DNA from: Atrichornis clamosus
Lineage: Eukaryota; Chordata; Aves; Passeriformes; Menuridae
NCBI GenBank assembly: GCA_013400975.1
Contig: WBMZ01008619.1
Location: 186,001 to 250,000 of the forward strand
Direction of reading: 5' to 3'
Length of the DNA: 64,000 nt
In this document: positions 36,808 through 48,082 of the stretch, piece after piece
Position numbering within the stretch: position 1 is the stretch's first letter
Layout of the letters: each line of letters begins with the position of its first letter
Notes under the pieces: generated by a model
The model's input: only the letters and a program-made list of their open reading frames with translations
Told to the model about the DNA's origin: nothing
Database searches by the model: none
Made by a program: the position numbers and the translations under genes

Positions 36808-39067
36808 GGTCTTCATTAACAACTGTTTTGGAGATCTACTTCTATTGGGCCACAATACTTGCTAATGTAGCCAGAGCCATTCATCCTTTTAAGGCCCTTT
36901 TACACTGTCAAAACAGCATGGAAGGGGCCTCCGTGCATTAGAAACCAGGCCCAAGGCACTCAGCAGCTGAGTATCAGTCTTCTGTTTTTTACATGAATAG
37001 TCCCATTGAAGTGAATGAGTTTATTCATTCAAGTGAGGCAAGTAAAATTTGGGCCATGGTGTGCACTTTGTGTAAAAATATCTGCAAAGATTTACAGTAT
37101 TCCCACACACAGATAAGATTATACTTGGCCAATTTTACCTCCTACTTGTCTTGCACAGTGACCCAATTTCACAAATTGATACAGGCATGTGTCTCTGACC
37201 AGGCAGCGCTGGACACGGTGGTTCTGGAAGTTCAGCACATGAGCTTTTCCAGGATTAGTCACTAGAATAATACTGTCATCCTTGTTTTGATTAGCAGATC
37301 AAAAATTTGGGCATGTTTTAGACAGGATCATTTATGTATTTCAGTGACATTTTTAAATGGTCACGGCAACATTTCTGGATTCGTTAGCAGGGGGAATCTC
37401 ATTTTAACAAGGAATTGGACTCAAAGTATTTGAGGCTGTCTCTTTAAATCTCTTCAGTAATACTGAGCACATAGATTTGAAAACCCAAAGGACTTTTTTT
37501 TCCCCTGGAAAATCACTCTTTATTTAACATATGATAACTCTGTTATGAAATTTTAGATTTAGCAGGCTATCCACTGTGTGTTATTTAAGAAGCAAGTAAC
37601 TAGAGGTTATTAAGAACATATTGATTGAGTTATAAGAAATATGTAATAAAGTCATATTTGGTTACATAACAATTAACTCTGCATCAATGTGTTTTTTTAG
37701 AGGCAGATGGCATTTATTTAACACACAATAAGCATCTTCTGAAATCTAAATTAAATTGGAGAAACTTAATTTACCTAAAAATGATTGTGGGCTAAAAAAC
37801 TCTGAATTAATTTTCAGAACTACACGTAAGTCCTTTTCATAGGTAGGGAATAAAAGGATTTGGTTACAAAACTATAATTAAAGCAAACACTGTTCAGAGC
37901 ACAAGACCTCTCTTTATCAATTCCTAATAGGATTTGATTACCGTCCTCATATTAATCTGCAATAAAGGTGGAAAATCTCATCCGAGCAGAAAACATCAGC
38001 TCTCTGCCTGGTGGGATAAAGTGCAAGCTGGCCACTGGAATGGCCACGGTGTCCTAGCAGTGCTGGAAGGAGTTTCATGCCTGATGGAGGCAGTGGTTTC
38101 AAGGTGCTCTCCCAGCACAAAGCAGCAGTGCTGAGGCAGCTTTTTGGGTGCTAATACGCTTGTAAATTTGGCCTCCTGTGCTCTGAACTGCTGCGGTCCT
38201 GAAGGACACTCCAAGTTTGCTCCCTATAAAACAACAAAGCAAGAGGTGGAGAAGAAATGCAAACAGGGGAGGTGAGTTAATGGTAATGCGAGAAGGTCAA
38301 TCACTGAGCAAGTTCTCTGCCAGGACTCTCATAGCTCCTGCAGCTCATCCAAGAGCTGCATAAGAGCATTCAGATGAACTACCCAGTTGCTCAAGTTATC
38401 CTGGGGTGGAGTTGCTCCAGTTGTGGGCTGCAGTGAGGTGCAGCTCCTGCCCAGAGCCCTACGTTTTCCATTACTGATATCACACAGCTGCATGCCTGTC
38501 AGACAGGAACACAGACCCCTACCCTGACCTACAGGGTGACATTCACGTGATAGCCAGGGGTTTGGGCCTTTGACTCTGCTTTGCTCAACTCCCATTTCAC
38601 ACCTGCAGCTCAGGGAAGGCGGGAGCATTTGTCCCCATCCCCAGCCACCTGCCTGCCCATGAGCCCTGTGTTGTCACGGGAGTAGAAACAGGATCCACTT
38701 TGTCCTTAGAAAGGAAAAGGGGAGGAGGGGGGAACGTGCAGGCAGAGCCAAAGCCCACAGGTATTTGTGAGCAGCACCAACAGCACGAATCACAGGGCCA
38801 GAATCTTTGATTGAAAATTCCTCCCGTAACATATGGAGAAAGATTTGCCCTTTACATGGCAAATCAATGGCCTTCAACTGAGTGCTACAGGCTGAGAAAG
38901 GAAGAGCAGACAACAGATCAATAACCTCCTCACTATGAACCAATTTAGGAGAGAGCCTTAGCCCAGACTGAGCAAAGCACATGACCAGGCTGTGCTCCCG
39001 CAGCAGGGCCCCTGCTTCTCCGCTTCCCATTTTTCCAGGACGAGAGTACAGAGCAGAGCATGATCAC

Positions 39068-39260
39068 CTTTCAAAGAAGTGGCCATCGATGGGTGGAAAC
39101 CACTCCAGGGTGACAGAGCTGGGGGTCCGGGCCACGATCTGGGGGGCAATTGCGACGGGAGCCGGTTTCTTCGTGGGCTGCCAGCTCTGGTAGACGAGGT
39201 CCAGGTAGCAGTGCATCCTGGCCACTTGGTTGGGCGTGAAGGAGTCGGTGCAGTCATCGT
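39068..39260 (-). CDS. PAPPA: PAPPA internal exon: end of catalytic domain and start of a fibronectin-III-like region (193 nt)
   Basis: Acceptor is gaattccag|ACGATGAC and donor TTTGAAAG|gtgatc. The first two bases complete Asp of the DDD that follows the Met-turn. Then come 63 codons from DDCTDSFTPNQVARMHCYLDLVYQSWQP to SSVTLEWFPPIDGHFFE, and two bases are left for a split Arg. The first half closes the metalloprotease domain. The second half, with VTLEW and FPPIDG, looks like the first strands of a fibronectin type III fold; that is inference from the pattern. The exon is clearly richer in G, C and CpG than the flanking introns. The donor gtgatc is non-optimal, but no other donor keeps the frame with the next exon. 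Confidence 0.95.
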
Positions 39261-40139
39261 CTGGAATTCAAACAGAAGCCACATCAGCCACGTGGGACGG
39301 GAGCAAGAGGAAGAATTACGACCTGGTGAATGGCGGCTTCTTGGAAGGGCCGGGCTGGGATCTCGCAGCACTCCAAAGTTAATGGTCTGTGAACAAATTA
39401 GCGCAGCCATCACTTGTGGAGGCAGGTGAAAGGAAACAATGGTTAAAAAGGAAGGGAATAAATCAATAAACGTTCCCTCCCCCTGACCTGGGATACACCT
39501 GAAGCACCCAGAGGTCATCCCTAGATGAGGCAGAGATACATGGAGGTGAAGAAACAGCCTCAGTGCAGCACCTTCTGGTTGGGGTTTGGGCTACCAGTGG
39601 AGCTCTGGGTTTAAAAGAACTTCATGTTTAAAAGAATATCTCCGAGAAAGGATGAAAGGGCAAAGGATGGTAGTGTAAAGGATAAAACACTGACTTGGAT
39701 TCATGCAAACTTTGGGCAACAGACTTTGTCACATTTCTTAAACACCACAGAATTTTAAGATGTATATTCTTTAAAGTTTTAAAATTTTCTAATGAACAAA
39801 AAGAAATGTTCTGAAAGAGCAATTTAAAATATCATTATAAACACTGATTAAAAATGTAAATTTTTGATGCAATAAATAACTTTAGTTCTATGAAAAATAC
39901 CCCCTTACCACTCTGATTCTAACCCCTTTCTGAACTTTTCACAAACATTTTTTGATACTTCATGTTTCTTTTTCATTCAAAATGGAGAAATAACTATGCT
40001 GGACCATTTCCCATAAATACCCATTTCTCATTTCATCTTGTTTTCCTCAAACATGATTTGGCAACAAGAACACATCCAGTGCCCTCTGAACACCAAACAA
40101 CTTTACAACTACAATGCCCCAGAGAAGTAGAAAATTGCT

Positions 40140-40246
40140 GTTTCTCTATTGTGCAGATCCCAGAGGGAATAAATATGTTGTGCAAAGTCACCCAGCAAAG
40201 CCACGCTGAGGAACTTGATGCTAGCACTTCAACCAGTTTTCTGGTT
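40140..40246 (+). mobile_element. Possible MIR-like SINE remnant
   Basis: Only the core region is suggestive: ttgtgcaaagtcacccagca followed by gaacttgatgctagcacttc resembles the MIR stretch of cttgcccaaagtcacacagc and the aacccag end. More degraded than the copy near 10925. Confidence 0.4.
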
Positions 40247-40989
40247 TTCTGGATGGAAAGCTGTTGAAGACACAGAGTGTTTCTTCACATGTGCCTGCAG
40301 ATTTCCCAGCCCAGCAGAGCTTGGTCCCAGCTGGGATCCAAACAATGACAGGTCAAGTGCTGCACATCTCTGGAAGATGCAGGGCACCGAAGGCTGCTCA
40401 GGGAGTCGCGTGTAAGTTCAATATTGTGACAGCATTAGGAGGTGCTCTGATGCTTTCAAGTCCGTGCCCTGTGGTACTCCAGAGGAACAAAAAAAATATG
40501 AGTGTGTTCTGAAGGGAAGCGTGTGTTTGCTGGCTGATTTAAAACCTGGCTGCATCTTCCCGGAGATGCACGCAGAAGGAGACAGCTCCGGTTGGGATCC
40601 TGCTCAGCCTCCAGCCCCCCACACCAGTTCACGTGTTTTCCTGTGTCTCTCCCAATTCCACTGAGCACTGACCCTCCTCTGATCAAACATGCACAGCAGA
40701 GAGACAGACACCACCCACTTGATAATATCTACAAATCCCTGTGGGTATGCAGAAAGCTGCTTTAATGTGACATCTCTGGATTTCCTCAATAATTATCGAT
40801 GGTCTACCCCTGAGCGTGCTGTAAAAGCCATAAATATTCTTCACGGAAGCACAGAAGGAGACAAAGGCCCTTAATAGCCATCATAAAAGAACAATAAAAT
40901 ATATATAGGACAAAGCAGTGAGACAGTGGCACAGGAGAAGGATGACCTGCATTCTCAATCTGTTTAAACATCAGCACAGGCTGTGTCCT

Positions 40990-41018
40990 GGGGGAGGGGA
41001 GGGGAAGAGAGGCAAGGG
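40990..41018 (+). repeat. G-run cluster, possible G-quadruplex
   Basis: G5-A-G4-A-G4, then GGG after an 11-base loop (40990-41018). The first three runs have single-base loops, which favours quadruplex folding; on the PAPPA sense strand it is C-rich. Confidence 0.45.
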
Positions 41019-43109
41019 AAAAAGGTGTTCCACTCAATATCAAGAAAGGTTCAAGATCCTCAGATAAAGTAGTAATTAGAGAAATTCAATACATGGCTGA
41101 GGTGGTTATTCCAACAGAATTCAGATGCACAATTCGTAATGATTTCACGAAAAGTCTTCTAAAAGACTAACTTTTCTTTTATTTGGGAACATCATAGCTA
41201 TTTGGACTTGTAAAAATAATTTAAAGTCCTATTTCTCGCACTACCTAACCTTTTGGACACTGTAGCTTGTTATTCCAGGCAAATAAAAGTTACCAGTTAA
41301 GTGCTTTGGTCAGAGCTGGGGGTATCTGGACAGATGGGTGTTGGACAGGGACAGACAGACAAACACAGTATGATCAAGTTGTACACGAGCAGCAAAACAG
41401 AAAGGAAAGAAAGGCAATTCTTAGAACTACATGACCTCAACCTACAAGTTTCAAAGGTATTTTGACAGCAATTTGATATCCCAATATATTTTCTTCCACT
41501 GGCAACAACAGAAAAGCAAACAGATTCATGCATGAGCTCCAGAGATATCTATCATGCCGCTTCACTTAATTTTTCAAGAAAAAAGAAGAAGAGGTTTCAG
41601 CTGAGAGCACCAGCACACAGGTAGCTCCCAGGAGCAGATGGGTATCTCTGTGGTCTGCCTCTGTCTCAGCTCTCGAGTCAATTGGCAAGGCAAGTTTTCT
41701 TTGGAAGAGGAGAGCTCAGTGTTTGCAAGAAGCACGCTCCGCCCCTCCTCACACCCACAGGAGCACGTTTGGTGGGGGGATATCGTCGTCTGAGGTGGCC
41801 CTGACTTGTCTGGGTGATGTTACCAGGACGCTGTCCTGGGCAATCGGGCTCCCTGCCCGACCACGGGCACCACAGCACAGAGCGAACCGAGCAGCTGACT
41901 CAGTGTGTTTGTCCCTGAAAACACCCTCCAAACAAATAGAAAAACGGAGAGAAAACTAAGCATCACTTTTAGCTAGTACCACAAAGGGCATAAAAGCATT
42001 TCTGTTATAAATCATTTCAATCTGTGCCCCAGATGACATTAAACACTTTGCTTCTCTACAGTTTTATTACAGAATAAGCACTCCTGTGACCTTTTGAGTG
42101 GGCAATCTGTGTTTTTGCCTGGAGTATAAAGGTGCCCTTCAGTGTCGGTAAATATATTTGTTGCCTTTAAAATGTTGTTGATGCTGTCAGCTCACCGTCA
42201 TAGACCCTGTCACCCAAAATAAGGGGAAATACAAGTCAAGGTATCCCCTGTTCTTTCTGAGAAGTAACAGAAGATCTTGCAACACCCCTTGAGCTTCGAG
42301 AGGTGCATCAAGGACCCCAGTCCAGCCTCATCTGATGGGACAGGGAGCTCATGCCTTCTTTGGGATACTCTCTGTTGATAGGAGTGACAGGATGTGGCAC
42401 ATCTGGGCAGCACAGCTGTGCCTGCAGAGCTGTAACCACAACATCAGCTTTTGCTCTGAGGGGTGGTTTTGCCACACTGATATGGAGTCTCTGTAGCTGC
42501 ACTCCCAGTACAAACCAGCACAGCACACTGGTAGTCCTTGACCAGGCAGAATCCCACTATTCACACTCTAATGATGAAACTCGGATGTGGGTGATTCCAA
42601 ACCAAACCTAAACATGGCATTTCTACACCTGGAGGCACGAGCAGTGCCTCTTTAGTTGTCCGCCTGTCACAGTTTTATCCCACAGCCGTGGTGGTATCAG
42701 TATTCACCTGACATTCTCTATCTCCTTGGGAAAGCTTAAACAATCTCTGGATTTGAGTTTTTCAAAGTCCTCATAGATCAGGCATCCAGATCCCAGAGAA
42801 ATAGGGTGTCAGGTTTGCTGCAGAGCCTTTAAAAGCTGTTTTCTTAATGCTTATCTCATTTCTTCCCTCCCCCAAACCTTCTGCCTGGTCTTCACGTGAA
42901 ACTATGCAAAGTTGGGGAAAACTGGGAAAAAAGGAGAACAGGAAGGGATTCCTGAGTATATCAAGACTGATCCCTCATCAAGCCTGGTCCTAGACCTATG
43001 GAGACACATGTCAGCATAAGAAATGGACTGAGCAATCAGGGGTAGTGCTGCAATTCTTTGTTCCTGCCCAAGCACAGCCCTGCCCAGCAAAGCGAGGACA
43101 GCCCAGTAC

Positions 43110-43403
43110 CTGCGTAGCTCATGAAGTTACTGAAGGGAGTGTTCAGGAAACTGTGGAAGCCACACGTGTCATTGCCAGGCCCAGGGTCCCCGCAGAGCTT
43201 GTGCTTAGGGGCAGGGTTGGTGTCACTGCACAGGTCCCCAGTCTCGAAGGAGGGCTCCGTCTCCATGCACGGGTCGCTGCAGGAGAGGATCTCGGAGATT
43301 CCCCGGAAGACGTGATAGAGCCCCAGGCTGTGCCCAATTTCATGGATCATGGTGTGCGTGTGGCCAGGGATCCCATAGAAGGAGGGATTCAGCACGATGC
43401 CAC
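43110..43403 (-). CDS. PAPPA: PAPPA internal exon: zinc-binding active site and Met-turn (294 nt)
   Basis: Acceptor is ccccttgcag|GTGGCATC and donor TACGCAG|gtactg. Two bases complete a split Gly, then 97 codons follow, with one base left over. The exon begins [18 protein letters not shown] and holds the full elongated zinc motif [11 protein letters not shown] (complement of 43344-43312). It contributes three zinc-ligand histidines and the catalytic Glu that corresponds to Glu483 of mature human PAPP-A. Six cysteines lie after the motif ([26 protein letters not shown] and so on), and the exon ends NFMSYA, the Met-turn of metzincins. A GNDTC sequon is a possible N-glycosylation site. All catalytic residues are intact, so an active protease is expected. 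The donor gtactg is a weaker match than the gtgagt/gtaagt donors of neighbouring exons. Confidence 0.97.
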
Positions 43404-44804
43404 CTGCAAGGGGAAAAGAGAACAGATTCCAGGTTTGCCTTGAGTTCCTCAGAACAGCAGGAGAAAGGGAGGAGAACACAATCCTAAGGGCAGACCCACC
43501 GGCAGTTCATCGGATCCTCTGCAGCACAGACCGTTTCTTGCAGAACCAGACATTGCCTGCACAGCAAAGTTTCATCTCACCCTTAATCTGAGGCTCTAAG
43601 AATGTGGAATCGTAGAACAAAGCTCAACATTCCAAACCAGAAGCACTGCAACAATCTGTTTTTCAATTGAATGTGCTCAATTTGATTTTTTGTTAACTTA
43701 GAAGAAAATCCTACATGAAACTGCTTCCTACTATGCAATTTCAGGTAATTTCATGTGCTTACAAAGTGTGATCCTGCCCAGATAAGTGTAAGCAACATAC
43801 TTGACACCAAGAGTCAAACAAAACATACCTGGAACACTCTCTGTATATAATTCCACAGGGTGAAGATGTGAGAGAAGCCTATGAACTTCTGAAACACCCT
43901 GAGAATTGCAGAAGGTTGCACCAATATTTGCAAACCAAGAGCTGGACAAAGCAGACTGAGCACACCCAAGGCTGGAGCAGTTTTTGCAGCTTTGAAGTCA
44001 CTGTCAGAAACTCACTCTTCATACACACAGACAAGCCTGGCTTGATCTGAAGCCAGTCCACTGATGAATATGCATAAGTTTAATGTGTCAAAAAATATGA
44101 AATCCTGGAATGTGATAACTCTAAAAGAACTGCATGGTTGTTAAATGTTTGCAAAGAAAACTAGCAGTGATTTTTTGTTGTATGAATTAAGGGATGTGTA
44201 AAAAAGCAAATGGCAAATTAGTCAGGATTTACACTACATTGAATTAACCACAGGAACTGTATTTTTAGCTCAGTTAGATGTACCTTTGTATTTAAGATAT
44301 GCTTGATATTTTCTTTATTTAGCTTGTTGACCTCAGCTTTTCTGAGCCTTTTATTTAAAACTGTTTGTGTGTACTGCCTACTGTGAGAAGAGGAGACTGC
44401 TTTGTAAAAGTTGTAGTGGGAATATAAATCTTGGACATGGTACTCTAATAATTTAGTGACAATGAGGAGAGAAAAGGTTTTGGCAGGAGGAACTTTATCA
44501 GTGACTGTAGTGCAGGGAAGATGAGATCACTGGGTTCTGATGCACCATAGACCCTTCATCCTCGTCTGCCTGGAGACCTGGTTGTAACAACCATGAAATT
44601 AGAGGAAAATAAGACCATGAAGTTCTTAAGGAGTCATCTAAATTCCACTCCCAAACAACACAGAACCAATTAGGTCTGTACCATCCCTCACACACACTGG
44701 CCCGACGCCTCTTCACAACCCCTGACGACATGACTGCCCCAGCAATCAGTGTCAGCACTAGGCATCCCTACGGCTGCAAGGATTTAACTCACATCTAATC
44801 CGAA

Positions 44805-45119
44805 TTGACTTTTTGGCAATTCAAGTTCATGACTTCAAGTCCTTCCTCATACGGATATGAAGAACAGAAGATTCTCCGCCCCTTTCATCAGCTTTTATGA
44901 GATTGTCATCATCCCCACTGTAGGCTCTTCCCCTTCAGTCTGAATAACCATAATCCCTTCAGCCTTTCCCTATAGCTCAGCCCCTTTTCTAGACCTCCCT
45001 GACTGTGATTCTCTTTTGATTTTCCCACTTGCCTCACATTTTCCTCCAGGAACAGTGCCCAAACACAAAATGCAGCACTTGAGATGAAATTGTGTCAGTG
45101 CTGAAGCGAGAGGAAGGAG
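44805..45119 (-). mobile_element. Old CR1/L3-type LINE remnant (internal 3'-proximal part)
   Basis: The order cttcaagtccttcctcatac, atgagattgtcatcatcccc, cttcagtctgaataaccata, atcccttcagcctttcccta, ttttctagacctccctgact, ttttcctccaggaacagtgc and acttgagatgaaattgtgtc follows the antisense of the CR1/L3 3' region. In that region, phrases about lost leading bases aside, the same blocks occur in the same order. Divergence is high, so it is an ancient copy. Family assignment is from memory of consensus blocks. Confidence 0.7.
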
Positions 45120-45256
45120 CACTTTGGATGTCCTGAAGGGACACACACACAAATAGCAAGAGGGAAAAGATTCTCCCTCTGAGCACGGGCATGTGTGACA
45201 ACATGAACAGGGTGGAGAGGAGTCCCATGGGCATGTACAAATACATAAAAACTATT

Positions 45257-45269
45257 AAAAAAAAAAAAA
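45257..45269 (+). repeat. A13 homopolymer
   Basis: Thirteen consecutive A; no adjacent retroposon body could be recognised, so it is not evidence of a processed pseudogene. Confidence 0.8.
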
Positions 45270-46337
45270 CCAGAAAATTTAAATAGGTACACAAAAGAGT
45301 GAATAAAATCTGTCACGCTGCAGCACCGTGTCTATTATGCCACATGTGCAGCATCTGCACATCCTTTTCACAGCACCGAACTGTGCCTTACACCAGTTCT
45401 CCACATTCCCAATTAATTACACACAGACCTACCAGTATGCAGCACCCCAATACACCCGTGTTCCTTGGATCCCTCTCTGTACAAAACGCTCTGATTCCTC
45501 GGGTGCTTGGTCTCTACACAGGTGGAGACATTTACACCCAGAGAGTACCCTGGTGTATTTTGTGGGGGTCTCTATCCCAAAGATAATTTCAGAGTTTGTC
45601 TTCCAGTGGCAGGAATATTGGTGAAATTCCTCAGCAGGATGTGCCTTCAACAAAGGCTGGTTAAATTGTTCTGGCATTGGAGAACCCTAAGGCAGCTGGA
45701 GAGGGAGATTTTATTTTTGCCTTTGTTGAAAATTTATATTTTTTATAGCTGTCAAGAATCTAAATCAATTGCAGTTTTACAGAAAAGATAAACTTCCTCA
45801 CCCAGACAATCTCTATCCCAGCCTTTAGATCTGCACCACAGGACATATTTCATATTTTTTATTAAGTACATATTGGATTTATAGAAGAGAGTAAAAAAGA
45901 TTAAAGATGAATTCTTACAAACCAAGCACAGGTCTGGGCGGGCTATTATGACAGGAAATTATGAGCATTATTTATTTATTTTTCACTTTTTTTTCCACTG
46001 CAAGTCAAATTTAATCTGTTGTCCAAAGCCTATTTTTTTTCTCGTGAGATCTTTTTTTTAGTCAATGAACTCTGTCAATACTCTGTAGGAGCTGAATTTA
46101 AATTGTTTTGCACAGGCATGATGTTGACAATTAGCTTAACAAAGTGACAGAAGAACTCATCAGGGCTCTGGGCGAGCCCCAGCCCTCTTGCAGAAGGTTC
46201 TTGTTGGTGCTCTGGAGCTCTCCCCTTGTTCTCTGCTCCGTCCCATGGCAACACCAAGAGAAACTGTGAAAATACTCATGTAGGGAAGGAGCAGCTGTAC
46301 TGCAGCCATATTCCACTTTGGCAGTGACACTGATGTT

Positions 46338-46462
46338 TCACAGAATCTTCTGGTTTGAAAGGCACACACAAGGATCACCAAGTCCAGCTCGGAAGGGAAT
46401 GGCCCATACAGGGACCAAACCCACAACCAGCAATCCAACTGCTGCCCAGCCACAGGCAGACA
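46338..46462 (-). mobile_element. Probable tRNA(Ile)-derived SINE with CR1 tail (TguSINE1-like)
   Basis: Read on the minus strand, the right half (46398-46462) resembles a tRNA-Ile gene. A degraded B box lies in the complement of ggcccatacagggaccaaac, and an A-box-like ccaactgctgcccagcca is present, with the anticodon arm deleted. The left half (tcacagaatcttctggtttg, aaggatcaccaagtccagct) is a CR1-like 3' tail. Passerine genomes carry TguSINE1 with this architecture as I recall it. The copy is degraded and is not a functional tRNA gene. Confidence 0.55.
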
Positions 46463-47936
46463 GAGCTCCTGTGGGGCTTAGTGCTGGACTAGGGGGTTGT
46501 GGTACTCCAAAGTGACAGAAATCACATCACTGTGGGTGCTGGTCAAGGCTGGGGTTAAGATCTATCTTTGTTTCAGCCAGATGTTGCCTTGGGGGATGAT
46601 CCCTGGTGGGCATTTACAGAAACTTCTGGTTTGGGTGCGCCCAGCAGGAGCCCATGGAGAGGAGGCTGCGGGCACGTCAGTGGAAGTGGCTTCAGTCCCG
46701 GCTGGGCTCAGCAGGAGACTGGATGTGTGTCAGTGCTGGTCCTTGGGAGGGGAACTTTGCTCATTCCTCTTGCAGAGCAGCTGCAGAGCTGGCTGCTGTA
46801 ATGAAACGTTCACAAATGGAAGGAGGGCAGCCACTTCCAACTGCTTGGTCTGACCACGGAGCCTCTCTCTGCTGTGGAGACAGGTGACCGTGACATGGTA
46901 ACATCAAGGTTTTGGGGTATTTTTGAGCATGGAAAAACTCCCCTGACTGATGGCTACAGCTCAACTCTCATTGTATTTTTTAGGAAAACAAACACTGTTT
47001 ACTCTCCTCATTTAGGTTTATATTCACCATATCTTTTTTATTTAGCTCAGCATGGGGTTGGGTAATATAAAAACTGGCAGAAACAGCCTTTCACAAAGAC
47101 TTGGCTGAAACTGGACTTCACTTCCAGCCTAGGAAAGTCTGGACAAGCTGGAGAAATATCTGGAAAACCTCTGAGAATTCCTGCTCAGAGATGACCAGAT
47201 CATGTTTGCAGCCCGAGGGAGGTTTGGGAAGTTAAGAGAAGCACACGCTGACTCAGTCGGTGCCTCCTGAACTTTTTGAGGCTCATCTGACATTTTGCAG
47301 GGAACACAGGTCCAGTGGCACTGCAGGTGGCAGTGAGTCATCTGGGAGGTTGCAGAGCTTTGCCTGGATCCCCGGGTTCTAGCAGCCACACTCAGCAACC
47401 TGGTTATGAAACACGCAGGGCAGTCTGCAGGGTGGTGAACTCCTTCCAGTTCCACTCAAATGAACATTAGAAATACAATCTCTCTGCAGTTTGCTCTTTT
47501 GCACATTGGTAGAGAAAAATCAGCAGCACATTTTAGGTACAGTCTGTGAGTTAATTGAATACTTGCTAATGAACTAAGGATCAGAACATAACAGGCTAAG
47601 GTTAAAGATTCAACTCGTTCTCATCCCCACACCTATCCCCCAATCTTCTTTGCAAACTGCTCCCATGGAGTGAATGCCCTGTAAAGTAGCTTCACTGAAA
47701 AGGTGAAATACTTTCAGCTTGACATCATCTACAAATACCATAATATGCTTTGGGTTTATAACCTAATATTTTCCTGGTTGTGAGCCAGTATCTGGGAATC
47801 GTGAAATACTTTTTTTCCCCTGACTATATATTAGAGGAATGATAAGAAATCAGACCAGAGCTTAACGCATATTTGTCTTTCCTTCTTAGTGCCTCAAAAG
47901 AATGCTTTGCAAAGAAGAAACATCTTTATCACTCAC

Positions 47937-48082
47937 CTAGATGCATCAAGGCTTCTTTGTCCCAGGGCCAAGTTGCCACTCCAGCCAGCTCTTCCTCAGA
48001 GGAATTGGCAAAGAAGATGTTGAGGTGTGTGGACCCATCCAGTTTGAGTATGTTCTTAAGTTCATTGACATCTAAGTATGCC
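47937..48082 (-). CDS. PAPPA: PAPPA internal exon: N-terminal part of the metalloprotease domain (146 nt)
   Basis: On the minus strand the acceptor is tttctacag|GGCATAC and the donor CATCTAG|gtgagt, both canonical. The exon enters with the last base of a split codon, encodes 48 codons starting [17 protein letters not shown] and ending [12 protein letters not shown], and leaves one base that completes Gly with the next exon. This part of pappalysin-1 lies just before the zinc motif and forms the upstream part of the metzincin catalytic domain. The segment [12 protein letters not shown] contains the sequon N-S-S (see findings). The preceding exon, which should carry the Lin-12/Notch repeats, was not found in the window. 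Weak poly-T follows the acceptor region on the genomic strand (48103-48111), consistent with a polypyrimidine context. Confidence 0.95.

Larger units (their letters stand above)
32956..39067 (-). other. PAPPA: PAPPA intron, 6.1 kb
   Basis: Bounded by a gtgatc donor at 39067 and a cctag acceptor at 32956. It contains the CR1 copy at 33418-33720 with an internal four-fold short repeat, and degenerate hairpin-MITE-like fragments near 34950-35000 and 36985-37040. It also contains a GC-rich segment with a full cAMP-response palindrome at 36800-36807 and a repeat-poor AT-rich stretch at about 37290-37900. Confidence 0.85.
39261..43109 (-). other. PAPPA: PAPPA intron, 3.8 kb
   Basis: Bounded by a gtactg donor at 43109 and a ttccag acceptor at 39261. 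It contains a possible MIR-like SINE remnant near 40140-40246 and a G-run cluster at 40990-41018. No other gene or recognisable transposon was seen. Confidence 0.85.
43404..47936 (-). other. PAPPA: PAPPA intron, 4.5 kb
   Basis: Bounded by a gtgagt donor at 47936 and a cttgcag acceptor at 43404. It holds an old CR1/L3-type remnant at about 44805-45119, a 13-base A-run at 45257-45269 and a probable tRNA-derived SINE at about 46338-46462. The remainder appears to be unique intronic sequence. Confidence 0.85.

Noticed and set aside
46398..46462. Possible tRNA-Ile gene
   Set aside because: Anticodon arm missing and B box degraded; joined to a CR1-like tail. It is a SINE remnant.
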